Assembly: GCA_903813345.2 (NCBI GenBank)
Contig: CAIIXF020000001.1
Coordinates: 50,549,885-50,613,884, forward strand
Origin: Owenia fusiformis
Taxonomy: Eukaryota; Annelida; Polychaeta; Sabellida; Oweniidae
DNA length: 64,000 nucleotides
Reading direction: 5' to 3'
Shown: positions 11,433-22,421 of the stretch, piece after piece
How positions within the stretch are numbered: position 1 is the stretch's first letter
Layout of the letters: every line of letters starts with the position of its first letter
The notes under the pieces: generated by a model
The model's database searches: none
The model's input: only the letters and a program-made list of their open reading frames with translations
Told to the model about the DNA's origin: nothing
Position numbers and translations under genes: made by a program

Positions 11433-11547
11433 TGTAATGACATAATAGGTAAGTATAATTAACTTATAAAAACCAAAATTACATAAAATTTTGGGATTTT
11501 ACTACGTAAATTAATATCACTTACCAATTATGTCATTACAATATGCT
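11433..11547. repeat. DIRS internal complementary region (ICR)
   Basis: Bases 11433-11496 are the reverse complement of the left terminus (11183-11246), and 11497-11547 are the reverse complement of the right terminus (about 17336-17386). The abrupt join GGGA|TTTT at 11496/11497 marks both element ends. In DIRS elements this region acts as a template for joining the two ends into a circle; that role is family knowledge, not seen here. Confidence 0.9.
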
Positions 11548-11832
11548 GAATCCCACCAGAGCAGGTGGAGGGATATTAGCTTAGAAAATAAAATAGTCCA
11601 AAAACAGCATTAACTGATTAGAATTCGTACTTGAATCATTATCCTTACATAGGATATTAAGTTAAATAATTTTGCAACGCAAAACTAAAAGTAACAAGTG
11701 AAAATAATTTATCCAAGCACACTCCTTTGTTATTCATATCTTAATTATTGATAACAAATAATTGGAGATGAATAACAAAAACTTTCCACCTTTTATTGGT
11801 AGAATTATGAACTATAAGACTTTAAAACTTAC

Positions 11833-12900
11833 TTAAACAGTTTTGTTCGCAGCAATGAAGTGGTTGCCTTCGAAGTCTTTCAAGGACACTTCCTTTAAGT
11901 AGAATGAAGCGAACGTGTTAAAGTTAGTCCATCTTCCAGCTTGAATAATCTCGTCTAGAGTGCAATTCTTCGCAAAAGCAATGGAAGTTGATAAGGCTCT
12001 GAGTTGGTGAGTTTTAACCTTATAAACCTGCTCAGCATGCTTGGGAAAAGACTGTAATGCCTTTGCTACACAATTCTTCACCCATGAAGTTATTGTGTTA
12101 GCATGTATCTCTTCTTTATAGCCTTTCTTGTATGATATAAACAATCTTTGTTGTTTATCTCTCATGGGCTTTGATCTTCTCATATAAACTTTTAATGCTC
12201 TAACAGGGCATAAAAGTTTGTCATCTTGAAGATCTGGTGTCAAAAAACCTGTTAAGGCTTTTATCTCAATGTCCTTCAGGACAGTACCTCCAGCCTTTAG
12301 TAAGGTCTTGGGTACAAAGTCAGATTTGAATCCCAGAAAAATGGATTGCCAGTCAATACTATGTGACACCTTCTTAAGCACCAAGGCATGTATCTCACTG
12401 CGTCTTGCTGCAGAAGCTAACAGAGTGAGAAAAACCGTTTTCCACGTGACATATTTTAAATCAACAATTTCGATAGGTTCAAAAGGAGGTCTCATAAGAC
12501 CTTGTAGGACCACATTTAAATCCCAGTTTGGAATTTTATTAGAGATATTCCTCGGTCTTTCTTGTTTGAAATTAGATAGCAAACAAGAAATCAAAGGATC
12601 TGAACCAATATCTAAATTCGAAGTTTCTTTCAGAGTATTACCTAAGGCTGTTCTGTATCCTGCTATAGTAACTGGTTGAAGTTTTCTATCTTCAAATAAC
12701 CAATTCAGAAAATCGGCTACTACAGTAACAGAAGTTCTGAATGGATCTCTATTCCGTTCAGAACACCAACCAGCCCAGACTCTCCATTTCGAGTCATATA
12801 CCTTGATCGAGGAGTTTCTTTGAGGTTTTGCAATTCTTTCTGCAACCTTGTTTGAAAAGCCTTTGTTTTTAAAGGATTGTTTGACAGCCTCCAAGCGTGA
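11833..12900 (-). CDS. DIRS tyrosine recombinase
   Basis: The C-terminal ~350 residues of a 1046-codon open frame (11833-14973) form a tyrosine recombinase. A SAM-like core-binding part (VYDSKWRVWAGW ... ADFLNWLF) precedes the catalytic domain. Catalytic residues are visible: Arg in LLASAARRSEIHAL, the H-x-L-R box in KTHQLRALS, Trp in QAGRWTNFNTF (in place of the second His, common in this family) and the nucleophile Tyr in FASFYLKEVS, about 22 residues from the C-terminus. All are intact. The frame overlaps the RNase H/Dam-like frame, which ends at 12720, the usual DIRS arrangement. The 5' limit is set by where the sequence starts to look recombinase-like (~12900); no convincing start codon was identified there. 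Confidence 0.9.
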   Translation of the reverse strand, partial: SRLEAVKQSFKNKGFSNKVAERIAKPQRNSSIKVYDSKWRVWAGWCSERNRDPFRTSVTVVADFLNWLFEDRKLQPVTIAGYRTALGNTLKETSNLDIGSDPLISCLLSNFKQERPRNISNKIPNWDLNVVLQGLMRPPFEPIEIVDLKYVTWKTVFLTLLASAARRSEIHALVLKKVSHSIDWQSIFLGFKSDFVPKTLLKAGGTVLKDIEIKALTGFLTPDLQDDKLLCPVRALKVYMRRSKPMRDKQQRLFISYKKGYKEEIHANTITSWVKNCVAKALQSFPKHAEQVYKVKTHQLRALSTSIAFAKNCTLDEIIQAGRWTNFNTFASFYLKEVSLKDFEGNHFIAANKTV

Positions 12901-14973
12901 AGCTTGAATATTTGGGGATTTTGATGAAATACCCATTGTCTTGTCTGTTTCAACATTTTTGGAACTACTGGAATGTTTAGAGGTTTCTCTACAAGAGACT
13001 CTAACAGTCTGGGATACCATGCTTGTTTCTCCCATAATGGGGCAATGAGAATCATTTCCACATTTGTCGTTTGCAACATCTTGTTCAGAACAAGAGAGAT
13101 TAATGGTGTCGGGGGAAAGGCATAAGCCCACAGACCTTTCCAATCCATACTTAGAGCATCTACCTCCCATGCTAGCGTATCCGGGACTGGTGACACAAAT
13201 AGAGGTAATTTCGTGTTGTGTCGTGTTGCAAAAAGGTCTACTAGAGGTTTTCCCCATTTCCTGCAAATTGCATGGAAAATTTGATCTTTCAGACTCCACT
13301 CTGTTGACAGAATCTGAGACTTTCTGGACAGAGCATCTGCCAGAATGTTCAATCTCCCTGGAATATGACGTATTGTCATTTCTATATTGTTGACTTGATT
13401 CCATAGCAGAATTCTTTTTGTTACCTTGAATAACTGGTAAGAATGTGTGCCGCCTTGATTTTTCAAATAGGCCACAGTGGATGCATTGTCTGAGGATACT
13501 TGTATCCTTTTCCCCTGTACTTGAGGTTGGAAATGTTTGAGACTTAACTCTACTGCCATCAACTCCTTCATGTTGATGTGCAGGTTCAGATCTTGTTTGG
13601 ACCACATCTTTGAAACTTCTAGATTTTCTAAATGTGCTCCCCAAGCTGTCATTGAACTGTCTGTGAACAGTTTTAGATCTACTGAATTCTGCATTTGAAT
13701 CGGAACACCTTTCACAAGATTGTCCTTGTTTAGCCACCAGACTAAGTCTTGTCTTGTCATTTTGGACCATGGAATCAAAATGTTCATGTCCTTTGAGGCA
13801 TTCCAATTTCTCTGGAGATCGTATTGCATCTCCCTCATGAACAATCTCCCTAATGGCACAATTTTCTCTGTTGCCGCTAGGAGACCCAAAATTCTTTTCC
13901 AGAATTTTGCTGTTTGTAAAGGTTTCGCTAGGAAACGCTGTATCTCTGTTTCGAGTAACTTCACTCTGTATTGAGTGGGTAAAATTAGACCTTTCTTTAG
14001 GTCGTAAAGTGAGCCCAGGTAAGTAAGTTGCTGAGTTGGATTTAACTCTTGACTTCTCCAGATTTAAGAGAAAGCCTAACTTTTTCGTTAAGTTGCACAC
14101 AGTCTGCGTGTTCTCTGAACTTACTTGGTGTGATGATGCTATTATCATCCAATCGTCGAGATATTGGAACATCTTTATATTTATTGAATGAAGGAATTTT
14201 TTGATCTGAGAAACTATCTCTGTGAAAATTAAAGGAGCTGTTGCTAGACCAAATGGAAGACATTTCCATTGGAAGACTCCCCGACCTTTCACGGCAAATC
14301 TCAGATATTTCTGGTGAGACCTGGCGATAGGGACATGCAAATAGGCCTGTCGAAGGTCTATAGAAGTCATGTACATTCCCTTCTCCAGATTTCTTTTGAT
14401 GATTTCTGGAGTGTCCATCTTGAATGATGGGACATTCAGAAAAAGATTTAGAGTTGACAGGTCTGTCACGGGTCTCCATTTGTCGGATGACTTTTTTGGA
14501 ACCAGAAATATTCGACTGTAAAAACCTGGGGAAGAAATGTCTTCTACTTGTTCTATAGCATTCTCCTCTAGGAGAGTGTTTATTAGGTCGAAAACTGCCG
14601 CTCTTTTTAGAGGATTGTGGAATTCCGACCAAAGGGGAGTCTTTTGTAACTTTGGCTTTTCTTTGGGAAGATAATAGCCTTCTTTTAAAAGGTTTATCAC
14701 TTTTGCCGAAGCATTTATTTGACTCCATTCCTGCCAGAATTCCATCAACCTCCCACCTACTTTGTCGTTTGACGATGTATGGAGGTAATTTTCGACCTGG
14801 AATAAGTCACTGTTTATCAGTGGACTTTCCTCTACCGACAGATTTACCTCTGCCTCTTCCTCGAGAAAAACCCTTTGAACCCCGTCCTTTTCCACGAAAA
14901 GAACTATCTTTGTTCTGGAACTTATTGGAAGTTTTGGGTTTGTTTTTGTCCTCCTTTTTAGAGGTGTAGTCAA
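12720..14973 (-). pseudogene. DIRS pol: reverse transcriptase, RNase H and Dam-like region, one-base frame change
   Basis: Reverse transcriptase occupies 14973 to ~14050: FLVPKKSSDKWRPVTDL, the catalytic Asp in MTSIDLRQAYLHVP, LPFGLATAPLIF and the active-site QYLDDWM (residues ~270-276). At about 14049 an extra A in the TCAAGAG word shifts the frame, and homology resumes at once in the other frame (LTYLGSLYDL). That frame carries the RT thumb, then RNase H with its four acidic residues (LFTDSS, MKELMA, SSDNAS, LADALSR). Next comes the LFATRHN ... SMDWKGLWAYAFPP region that follows RNase H in DIRS elements and has been likened to a Dam methyltransferase, and the frame ends at 12720. The RT frame opens just after a TAG near 14990 without a nearby ATG and overlaps gag by 167 bp, so it may be expressed by frameshifting (inference). 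The one-base shift probably inactivates this copy. Confidence 0.88.
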
Positions 14974-17140
14974 GAATTTGATTCTGCGCTATATCATTTT
15001 TAGCTTTCCTCAAATTTTCTTTCACTTTGGCCAAGTTGTCTTGAAACAACTTGCCAGTTTGGGGCTCAAGAGTCATAAGTTCTTTGAGATCTGCAAAGGG
15101 GATATCTTTATCTGCCTTCATGGAAAGGTAAGAATGTCTCCTGCATGCTACTATTTGATTGAGCAAAAAAGCATTAAGACGATACCCATCCTCAATGCAG
15201 TGACCAGCTGCTTTAATTAATGTCAAAGCCTGTTCTATTTTCTGACATATAGAAGGATCCATTCCTTCCTCTTTTAACAGATCCTCAAACAGTGGTTTAA
15301 CAGAACCAATGAACCATTCAGTGTGAGAGGAAGTAACTAGATTTTCTCTAGACACACCCTCCCAATCTGTCAATGTCTTCAATGACAGATTCGCAAAATG
15401 AGGGTCTAATTTGGCCTTTTGCGAATCATTCTTCTTGAATGTTTTGGCAATGGACGAAAAATCTTCGTCTATTTTACAGGGTTCAAACTTATCCTCATCT
15501 GGTACGATTTGGTATAAGGCTTTAGGAAGTTTGTATCTTTTCTTACAAAGATTCGGTAAATCTTTGGAAAAGGCATCCTGGGGTAAGTCGTTAAAGATTT
15601 TGACTCCTTCAATCAAGTTGTTCTTTACACCTGGGCAAAGTGGCAGTTGTAAAGAATTAGTCAAAACTGAAGGTTTATCTTTCACAAGAGACCAAGATTT
15701 GACCTTATTCTTAGGTGTTTACATCTCTGCTATCTCAGGGAAAGATTTTTTAACGACTTCAGTGGCTGCCAAAAATTCTAATTTGGCTCTTGCCACCTCA
15801 TTTGATGGCTTAGTATCAGGATCTTCCTGTTCACCATCATTCTCCAACTCTATAGTAACTGAATCATCGTCTCTATTGAGAGAAATGGTTCTTGTAAGAG
15901 AAGGAGGTGATTTAAATTGATGATCATCATTTATTTGAATGTGATCATCCTTTTCTTGTGTGTGATCATCATTTACTTGAGTGTGATCATCATTCACAGA
16001 CCATGGCCTTGACTGTGTTTTCTTGGAAATATTTTGAGGTATGTATGCAGATCCTGCATACATCGCTCTCAGAACTTGCTGGTCTTGCAAGAAATTCTGA
16101 AACATTTCCTGTCTCTGATCAATTCTCGGATTGATAAATTGATCTCTCTCCCATTGATACTTATCGTATCTGGGTGAATCTTTATCATTTCTGTAACGTC
16201 TCCTTTTAGGACTTATAGAAGGAGATTGTTTACGATAGTATCTCTTCTTTGGACTTAAAGAAGGAGATCTATGAGACCTATAAGCAGATCTATGATGTGA
16301 AGATTTGTGTCTTTTCCTCGGACTTGAGGACAAAGACTTTGATCTAGACCTAGACTTTGATCTATGTTTGTACTTGTATCTAGACCTGGACTTAGATCTA
16401 GACCTTTCACTGGCGGATTAGGGGGGGGGGCCTGGGGGCCCGGCCCCCCCCCCCCCCTTGGGTGGGCCCAGAAAAAAAAATTGGGCCCAAAAAAAATTTT
16501 GGGCCAAAAAAGGCCTTAAGGCCCCAAAAAGTCGGCCTTTTTGGTCATTACTGGGCCTTTTAAGGCCTTTTTTTTAAATTCAGGCCAAATTTTGAAGAAA
16601 ATGGGCCTCAAAATTTCAAAATTTGGGCCCACTTTTGCGTTTTAGGGGTCCAAAATTTTTTGCCGCGCAAGCGCGGACGTTATTTTCTCTGACCTGAAAT
16701 TTGGGCCCCCCCCTTGTTGGTTCCCAGATCCGCCCCTGCCTTTTACGATTGTGAAGTCTATCTTTAGATCTGTATCTCACCCTCGGACTTGAGGAATGAG
16801 AACGTGATCTCCTTGATCTAGACCTGGATCTAGACCTGGATCTCGATCTGTATCTACCCCTCGGACTTGAGGAAATAGATTTAGTTCTGTGACGTCGCCG
16901 TTTAGGAGAAGCCGAATCTCTGTGACGATGTTTTTTACGTCTTTTAAACGAAGTGTCAGAGTCTGACCTACTAGAAATTGAAGTACTTCGACTTTCTCTA
17001 CGGCCACGCCGGTCTTTTTCTAGAACTTTAGACTTCACAACCGGTGATTTACCTTTGTTCGAGCGCGCTGGGCTAACTCGTGGATCACCCTGGGTATTAA
17101 CCCCTTCTGTTGTATCTAACTGCGTTGTATTCGTCGACAT
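14807..17140 (-). pseudogene. DIRS ORF1 (gag-like), interrupted by a MITE and a stop
   Basis: The frame starts at ATG 17138-17140 (MSTNTTQLD) and encodes an Arg/Ser-dipeptide-rich N-terminus (RYRSRSRSRSRSRSRRSRS). A 331-bp MITE at 16408-16738 cuts it. On the far side the same frame resumes with more SR repeats (RSRSKSLSSSPRKRHKSS), runs through an acidic VNDDHTQ repeat region and meets an in-frame TAA at 15719-15721. It continues in the same frame after the stop (15718-14807) with a predicted helical capsid-like region and a basic RGKGRGSKGFSRGRGRGK tail. The SR and RG tracts suggest nucleic-acid binding; the capsid role is inferred from position. Two independent lesions show this copy is dead. 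Confidence 0.85.
16408..16738. mobile_element. 331-bp MITE inserted in the DIRS gag, 5-bp target duplication
   Basis: The ends are CACTGGCGGAT (left) and, inverted, CAGGGGCGGAT (right), flanked by the perfect 5-bp direct repeat CCTTT at 16403-16407 and 16739-16743. The interior is extreme in composition: a G10 run, a C-rich run of about 15, and many GGGCC, GGCCC and AAAATTTT words. Removing it together with one duplication restores the SR-repeat reading frame around it, so it is younger than the DIRS insertion. The superfamily is not assigned. Confidence 0.85.
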
Positions 17141-17214
17141 AGTAGACTTGTAACGCTCGTTTTTGTACCAATTTATCGCACTTTTGAAAATTTTGTGTGA
17201 CTTTCAAAATGGTA

Positions 17215-17386
17215 GAAAAATGAATGGTGCGCATGCGCGACTATGACGTAGAGTGGGCGGGGCTTCCGGGAAACCGAAAGTGAAAGTGAAAGTAGAAAAT
17301 AATTGTTCCAATAAAAGGTGACTATGGTAGCTTTTAGCATATTGTAATGACATAATTGGTAAGTGATATTAATTTACGTAGTAAAA
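17215..17386. repeat. DIRS inverted terminal repeat (element 5' end)
   Basis: 17215-17356 is the reverse complement of 11233-11374. The outermost ~30 bp ends in TACGTAGTAAAA at 17386, matched only by the second half of the internal complementary region. The gag ATG lies ~75 bp inside, so this terminus probably also acts as the promoter (inference). Confidence 0.88.
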
Positions 17387-20300
17387 GCCATTCTATCCTA
17401 ATGTTGTGTATGTAGTTATGGTATGTTTAGAATGAATTATGATGCTAATATGTTATATTACACTCCCCATCATAAGTTTTGGAACTGGAAGTCCCACTTT
17501 GAATCACTTATCAAAGCTTGTCATGCTGTTTGGCAATTTTAAACAAGACATCAAGCTTTTGAAATAAAGCAATAAGGAACAAAATCGAGGTTCAAACATT
17601 GACAGACGTTGATATCTTATCATATGAAAACTTGCAACTGCAAGACGGAGCTCTCTTTTAAGAAGTGAAATCGAACGAATGTAAAGGGTAATTATTTTCA
17701 TGCCCTAACTACAACATGTGATATCTAAAAAAGACCAGAACAAAAGGCTTATTCATCAAACTTTTGCAGTCATTTCAACGTCGCAGCGTAGGCGATATCA
17801 GTGGGTTGTCACAACGTAGACGACTACGTCCTACTCATCAAACTATCGCAGGCGATTGCAGTCACTCCCACTTTGACGATTTCCCTGCGATGCCGAAGTG
17901 TTTATATGAAGTAGTAAGTTATGTAAGGTCAAGCAAAAATTGTTTGGTATTATCATGGGCATTCACACTTTATATAAATAGAGAATATTGCCGGATATTT
18001 GCGAGTCTATTGGTCTGTTTCAGGTCAACCAAAACAAGGATGATGCCGACAAAATTTTAGATTTGTTTTGTTTATTGCTTTACAAAAATGGTTATTTTTG
18101 ACCGGCATGGGGGGGGGGGCAGTTTCAAATGTGAAATACAAAACTCCTCCCCCAAGCTGGACTTAAAATTAAACATTATTTTCTTAATGTTTCTTTAAAG
18201 AAAAATAGCGTGCTCCCCTACGTCGGACAAATCTTTCGATCGCACCACCACATGACAATAGGTTCAATGGGATTTGATCATATGAGTCCATCATGGTTTC
18301 AAATTGCCAACTTTTTTCAGATTAAGTTCAGACTTTGTTCAGTCTAATTTCAGATTCTTCAGACTTTGTTCAATTAACCAGACTTTCGGTTCATAATTTA
18401 GATATTTGCCTTGCTTCTTCTATAGCTATGCAGACAATTTCTGAAATTCACTGCCATTTATCAAAAAAACATGGTCCTGGGAATCTTTTTACTTGTTCAC
18501 CTCATGAATTAAGTTTAGCATACATGGTGAACTCATCATACTAACCTCCCATCTATATTTAAATATAACATAAAACACAAACACAAGCTAATATTAATGA
18601 ATGCTTATGGGGACTTTATTGTTACTTTGAACATTCATGTGCAGGATAACCTCACATTTTACTTCCTTTGCTTGGCACACAACAAATAAATAAATATTTC
18701 ACATAAGTAATACATACATGTACAGTACTGTCATAGACTCAACTATAAAGTCCAACTAGAGGGTGTGCCCCACTCCTGGATTTGTATTGTCAGAAAGTGA
18801 TTATGGGCAAAGAGGTCAATTTACAGTAGCAATGAGTCCTATGTCATGTAATTCACATAACCATTGTCTAAACGTAGAATGGATCCTGGCATCCACAAAA
18901 AAATATAGGATTAATTATCAGATTACGGAAATTCTTCATCAATCATTGTCCATGCCAAAGTACTTTAATTTTTGGAAACTATTAAAATATTGAAATGGAT
19001 ACATACTGTCTGACATTTTGAAAGCAAAGGTAATGGCCAAATACAGTGGTTTGATGCAGGAATAATGAACCTCCGAAACCCCAAAAAGTAATGTCTGGTG
19101 AATGCTTCCTCCAAAGCAGGTGTCCAGAATCCATACCTCAATATTTTGAATCTTATTATATAATATCAATATTATAATTATATATATATATAATATCAAT
19201 ATTTTGAATATTATATATATTATTATTTCAAATTAATCACAATTCTAAAAATGTACCATTCTCTGTAACAATAAAACCAACACAGCGGCACACCATATAT
19301 GGTGGTAACTTCCCACTAAACATTACAAAATTCACATTCTATAGTGCCGTGTAAATAGGTCTACATTAAAAATAATTGTTACCTAGAAATAATGAATGCT
19401 AATAGAACTGACAATTTGATCAAAATACATTTTAATTGACACTAAGGACAACAATTAATCTGATACCAAGGGCAGTACAAGAGTTTTGCATACTCGACAT
19501 ATTAACCATTTGTAATATTTTGATCGATTAAAGATTAAAAGAGAAAGAGTAAGACCCATTTTCAAAGAACACTTTTATATTTTTAACCAATTATATTAAA
19601 AACAATTCGCTTGATAAGTTCATCTATCTTTTTCAGCTCAACCCTGTTTCAGATAAAATGTACAAACTACATATATTTTTGTCTTCAATTAAAAATAAAT
19701 TATTTTTCAACAATTTTCACAACCAGAAATTATAACCCCCAATGGTTCAATCCTAATAAGGAAATCTCTCGGATTCAGGAGATTGAGGATTATGTAAATT
19801 CCTCTGAGTTCTGTTCAAAGTTAAAAGTCCTGTGCAAAAATGGGCTTATTATACTTATATAGCGTTCAGTATTACATACCTAGTGAAGCATTTACAATAG
19901 ATGTCAATGGGAAAGTAAGCAGGCTATATCGACCAATATTGCCCACTTATACTGACATTGCCCTCTTTCTTTGTAACCATGACAATATCATGACATTGCC
20001 TCATGTTTCATTTCCAATCCAAATCCAAATTCTACTCGCACACAGATGTGTGACATCATTGATACCATGGTAATAAAGAATGCAATACATCAGTTATGTC
20101 ACTAGGACGTGAGATATGCCTTTGTTCTTGCCCAAAGGACCTTATACACCCGCCATTGGGATCTCCCCATGGGAAAAAAATAATGCATCTGATTTTTCAA
20201 AATGAGTATTCTGCTTCAATTATTACATTTATATGCACACTAGTATCTTGTTGACCTATATTCATCACTGTATTGATGTATAGGCCACTTATTAGGGTCA

Positions 20301-20556
20301 TAATTCAATCATGAAGTGTAGAGGCATAGATTCCAAACCAGGAAGTATTTTTGTGTCTGTCAAAATCCATTTACATCCTACGCATCCCTGCATCTTATCC
20401 AAATATGTTACTACATAATGGAATATAATAGTATAATCTTTGGTTTAACAAACTTGTATGATATTTGATAAGTGTAAAAGTTGTTTTTGGAGCATTTTTC
20501 TATAGCCATTTTGTAGGGAAAAAAATGATGAAAAAATGTACAATCTTTTAATTTTA
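17387..20556. other. Non-coding stretch right of the DIRS element
   Basis: No gene is supported. A poly-G run of about 10 lies near 18109-18118, and AT-only simple repeats (TATATATA, ATAATATCAATATT) occur at about 19153-19225. Open frames at 17764-18060, 18335-18544, 18763-18993 and 19611-20073 have no signature. CGCAGGCGAT-type words near 17785-17890 are mildly repetitive. Confidence 0.45.
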
Positions 20557-20560
20557 AGTA

Positions 20561-20660
20561 TGACCTGAATCGATTGCAAACTTCATATTTGCACATTTGA
20601 TGAGATAAACCATTTGTGTCGTATTGTGAAATTATTAAGTTTGCAATCGATTCAGGTCAT
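20561..20660. repeat. 24-bp perfect inverted repeat with ~52-bp loop
   Basis: ATGACCTGAATCGATTGCAAACTT at 20561-20584 is followed by its exact reverse complement at 20637-20660. The loop is AT-rich. This may be the relic of a small foldback element or a cruciform-prone site. Confidence 0.8.
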
Positions 20661-21912
20661 AGTGTATTTTTGGTATTTCTGTGATAATCAATTGAAACCA
20701 ATGGCCTCTATTGGGATCTGCTGATATCCTCATATTAAGTCAATGGTGCACAGCCCCATGTAAGTCAATACAACCTTACTGAACGAAATGATCCCTATCT
20801 CAGCTGATGTGTGTCCGAGCACTTTAATATTTTCCAAAGTATTATATGACATTTTATTCTTCATGTTACACCTACGAATGATTCATTTTGACCATAGGGA
20901 TTTTTGCCAATAATTGCACCTTGTCCTTTAGAGACTCCAAAGTCGGTCAATATTGGCAGAACTCGGGCATATTTCACGTAAAAGTGACATAACCTTGAAT
21001 TATACCAGTTAAAAGATCAATGAAGTAAGTCACTCCACTTACTGGTTATGATTGTCATTCTTACCCTTCAAGAGCTTAAATATGATAACTTATTGCTAAT
21101 TTTGGTCACAAACATTGCTGCCTGAAAAAGTAAAATTAGGCAGACAAATAAAAAAAAACTAATGGCAAGGAGGTATTATCTTCTATGTACCATAATTTTC
21201 ACCATTTAGTCGAAAACAATTTTGTTTTTTGTTTGCTACACCCACTTATACATGTAAACTCATGGCATTACAATAGGTTTTTATTGATTTGATATTTTTT
21301 CAAAATATGTGAACATTTGTTACTACATCAATGCTTATAACTGGATTTAGTATAAAAATAGCTTATCACAACCGTGTCTAGTTTAACAATGAGAATTGAA
21401 CAAAATGAAAAGGAAAGATTTTAAAGCTAACTAATTGATCAATTGCAATTTATATTAATATACAGTATATATTTACAAACATACCAAAATAAAGTTGAGA
21501 GATTTTTCCTTGATCAAATGTTCAAGTTTATAAGCTTCCTAAGACAAATCTGAATCTTTCATAAATCAAAAAATGATCTTTACAAGTAACTTTATAAGTA
21601 CAGTATAAGTAATAAGTGAACTTGAAAACATTACAATTTTACCTTAAATATGAGAAATAATGAGAAATGTTTACCAAGATTATATGGTTAATTCTGTCTG
21701 TGTCAAATGGTCTGTGATTCATGAGAACAGACTTAGTTTGCATTTAAGTTATTCACCCTAAGTTCCACTAGAAGGACGTTAAGACAAGTTGAATAGATGG
21801 CAGTTCAACTGATATGATGTATACCTAGATACTATACACTAACAGCAGTGCAATTGTTCACAAATCAAAGTTATAACAGTGTCAACAGGCTGTAAAGTTA
21901 AGTGAAGTAATA
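20661..21912. other. Non-coding stretch
   Basis: AT-rich DNA with no recognisable gene or repeat structure beyond short AT runs. Confidence 0.4.
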
Positions 21913-22421
21913 ATGGCCTAGTCACATAGCCCGGCCGATGAGGTTCCGATGAGCCAGCGATGCAATTTTCACCGAACTCGGCCGAACACCGGCCGGACAT
22001 CCGTGGCGTTTGTTGCTTAAAATCGCATCGGTGGCAGCTCGGTGAAATTTTAACTTCGGAGTTAAATTTCACCGGGCTCTCACCGAGCTCCCTCATCGCA
22101 GCCCCATCGTAACCACATCAGAACACACGTCGGCCGGTGCACGGCCGAGTATCGGTCGGTGTCCCGTGCATCTGAGACAACCAGAGGACGAGGTTTTTTT
22201 AACGGACACCGGCCGAGCTCCGACCGAGCTCCGGCCGAGCTCCGACCGAGCTCCGGCCGATGTGGGACAGAGCCTTGGAAAGTATAGTACCTGAAGATAT
22301 CCGGACGGAGTCCGTTCACGTCACCGAGCTCTGCTTCCGATGAGGAGAGCTCGGTGGCACCAAAAAAATCCACCGAGCTCTACCGATGCCGGACATCGGC
22401 CGGGCTATGTGACTAGGCCAT
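21913..22421. mobile_element. 509-bp GC-rich MITE, ends ATGGCCTAGTCACATAGCCC
   Basis: The first 28 bp (ATGGCCTAGTCACATAGCCC followed by GGCCGATG) is mirrored by the last 28 bp. The interior is packed with CGGCCGATG, CACCGAGCTC and CCGGCCGAGCTC words and a short GAGCTCCGACC tandem near 22205-22260. It is much richer in GC and CpG than its surroundings. TIR core and arm words match the 6591-8220 element, of which this looks like a non-autonomous relative. The two - strand frames through it (21839-22096, 22080-22373) are by-products of its composition. Confidence 0.85.

Larger units (their letters stand above)
11183..17386 (-). mobile_element. DIRS retrotransposon, full structure, damaged coding
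   Basis: This 6.2-kb element reads right to left. It has split inverted termini: 11233-11374 is the inverted copy of 17215-17356 (142 bp each), with unlike outer ends of 30-50 bp. A 115-bp internal complementary region (11433-11547) is complementary first to the left end, then to the right end, which fixes the termini at 11183 and 17386. Between them, in order, are a gag-like SR-rich frame, RT, RNase H, a Dam-like region and a tyrosine recombinase with no integrase or LTR. This is the hallmark of DIRS elements, which integrate by recombinase through a circular intermediate and leave no target duplication; none is seen. Gag is interrupted by a MITE and a stop and pol has a one-base shift, so this copy should not be autonomous. 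Confidence 0.95.

Noticed and set aside
14042-14728. 228-codon - strand frame inside the RT region
   Set aside because: Third frame across RT; composition is random and RT motifs are in another frame.
12269-14969. + strand frames opposite the DIRS pol (12269-12679, 13064-13393, 13720-13974, 14652-14969)
   Set aside because: They are antisense shadows of RT, RNase H and recombinase coding sequence.
21839-22373. Two - strand frames rich in Pro, Ser and Glu
   Set aside because: They lie over the GC-rich MITE and reflect its CGGCCGA repeats.
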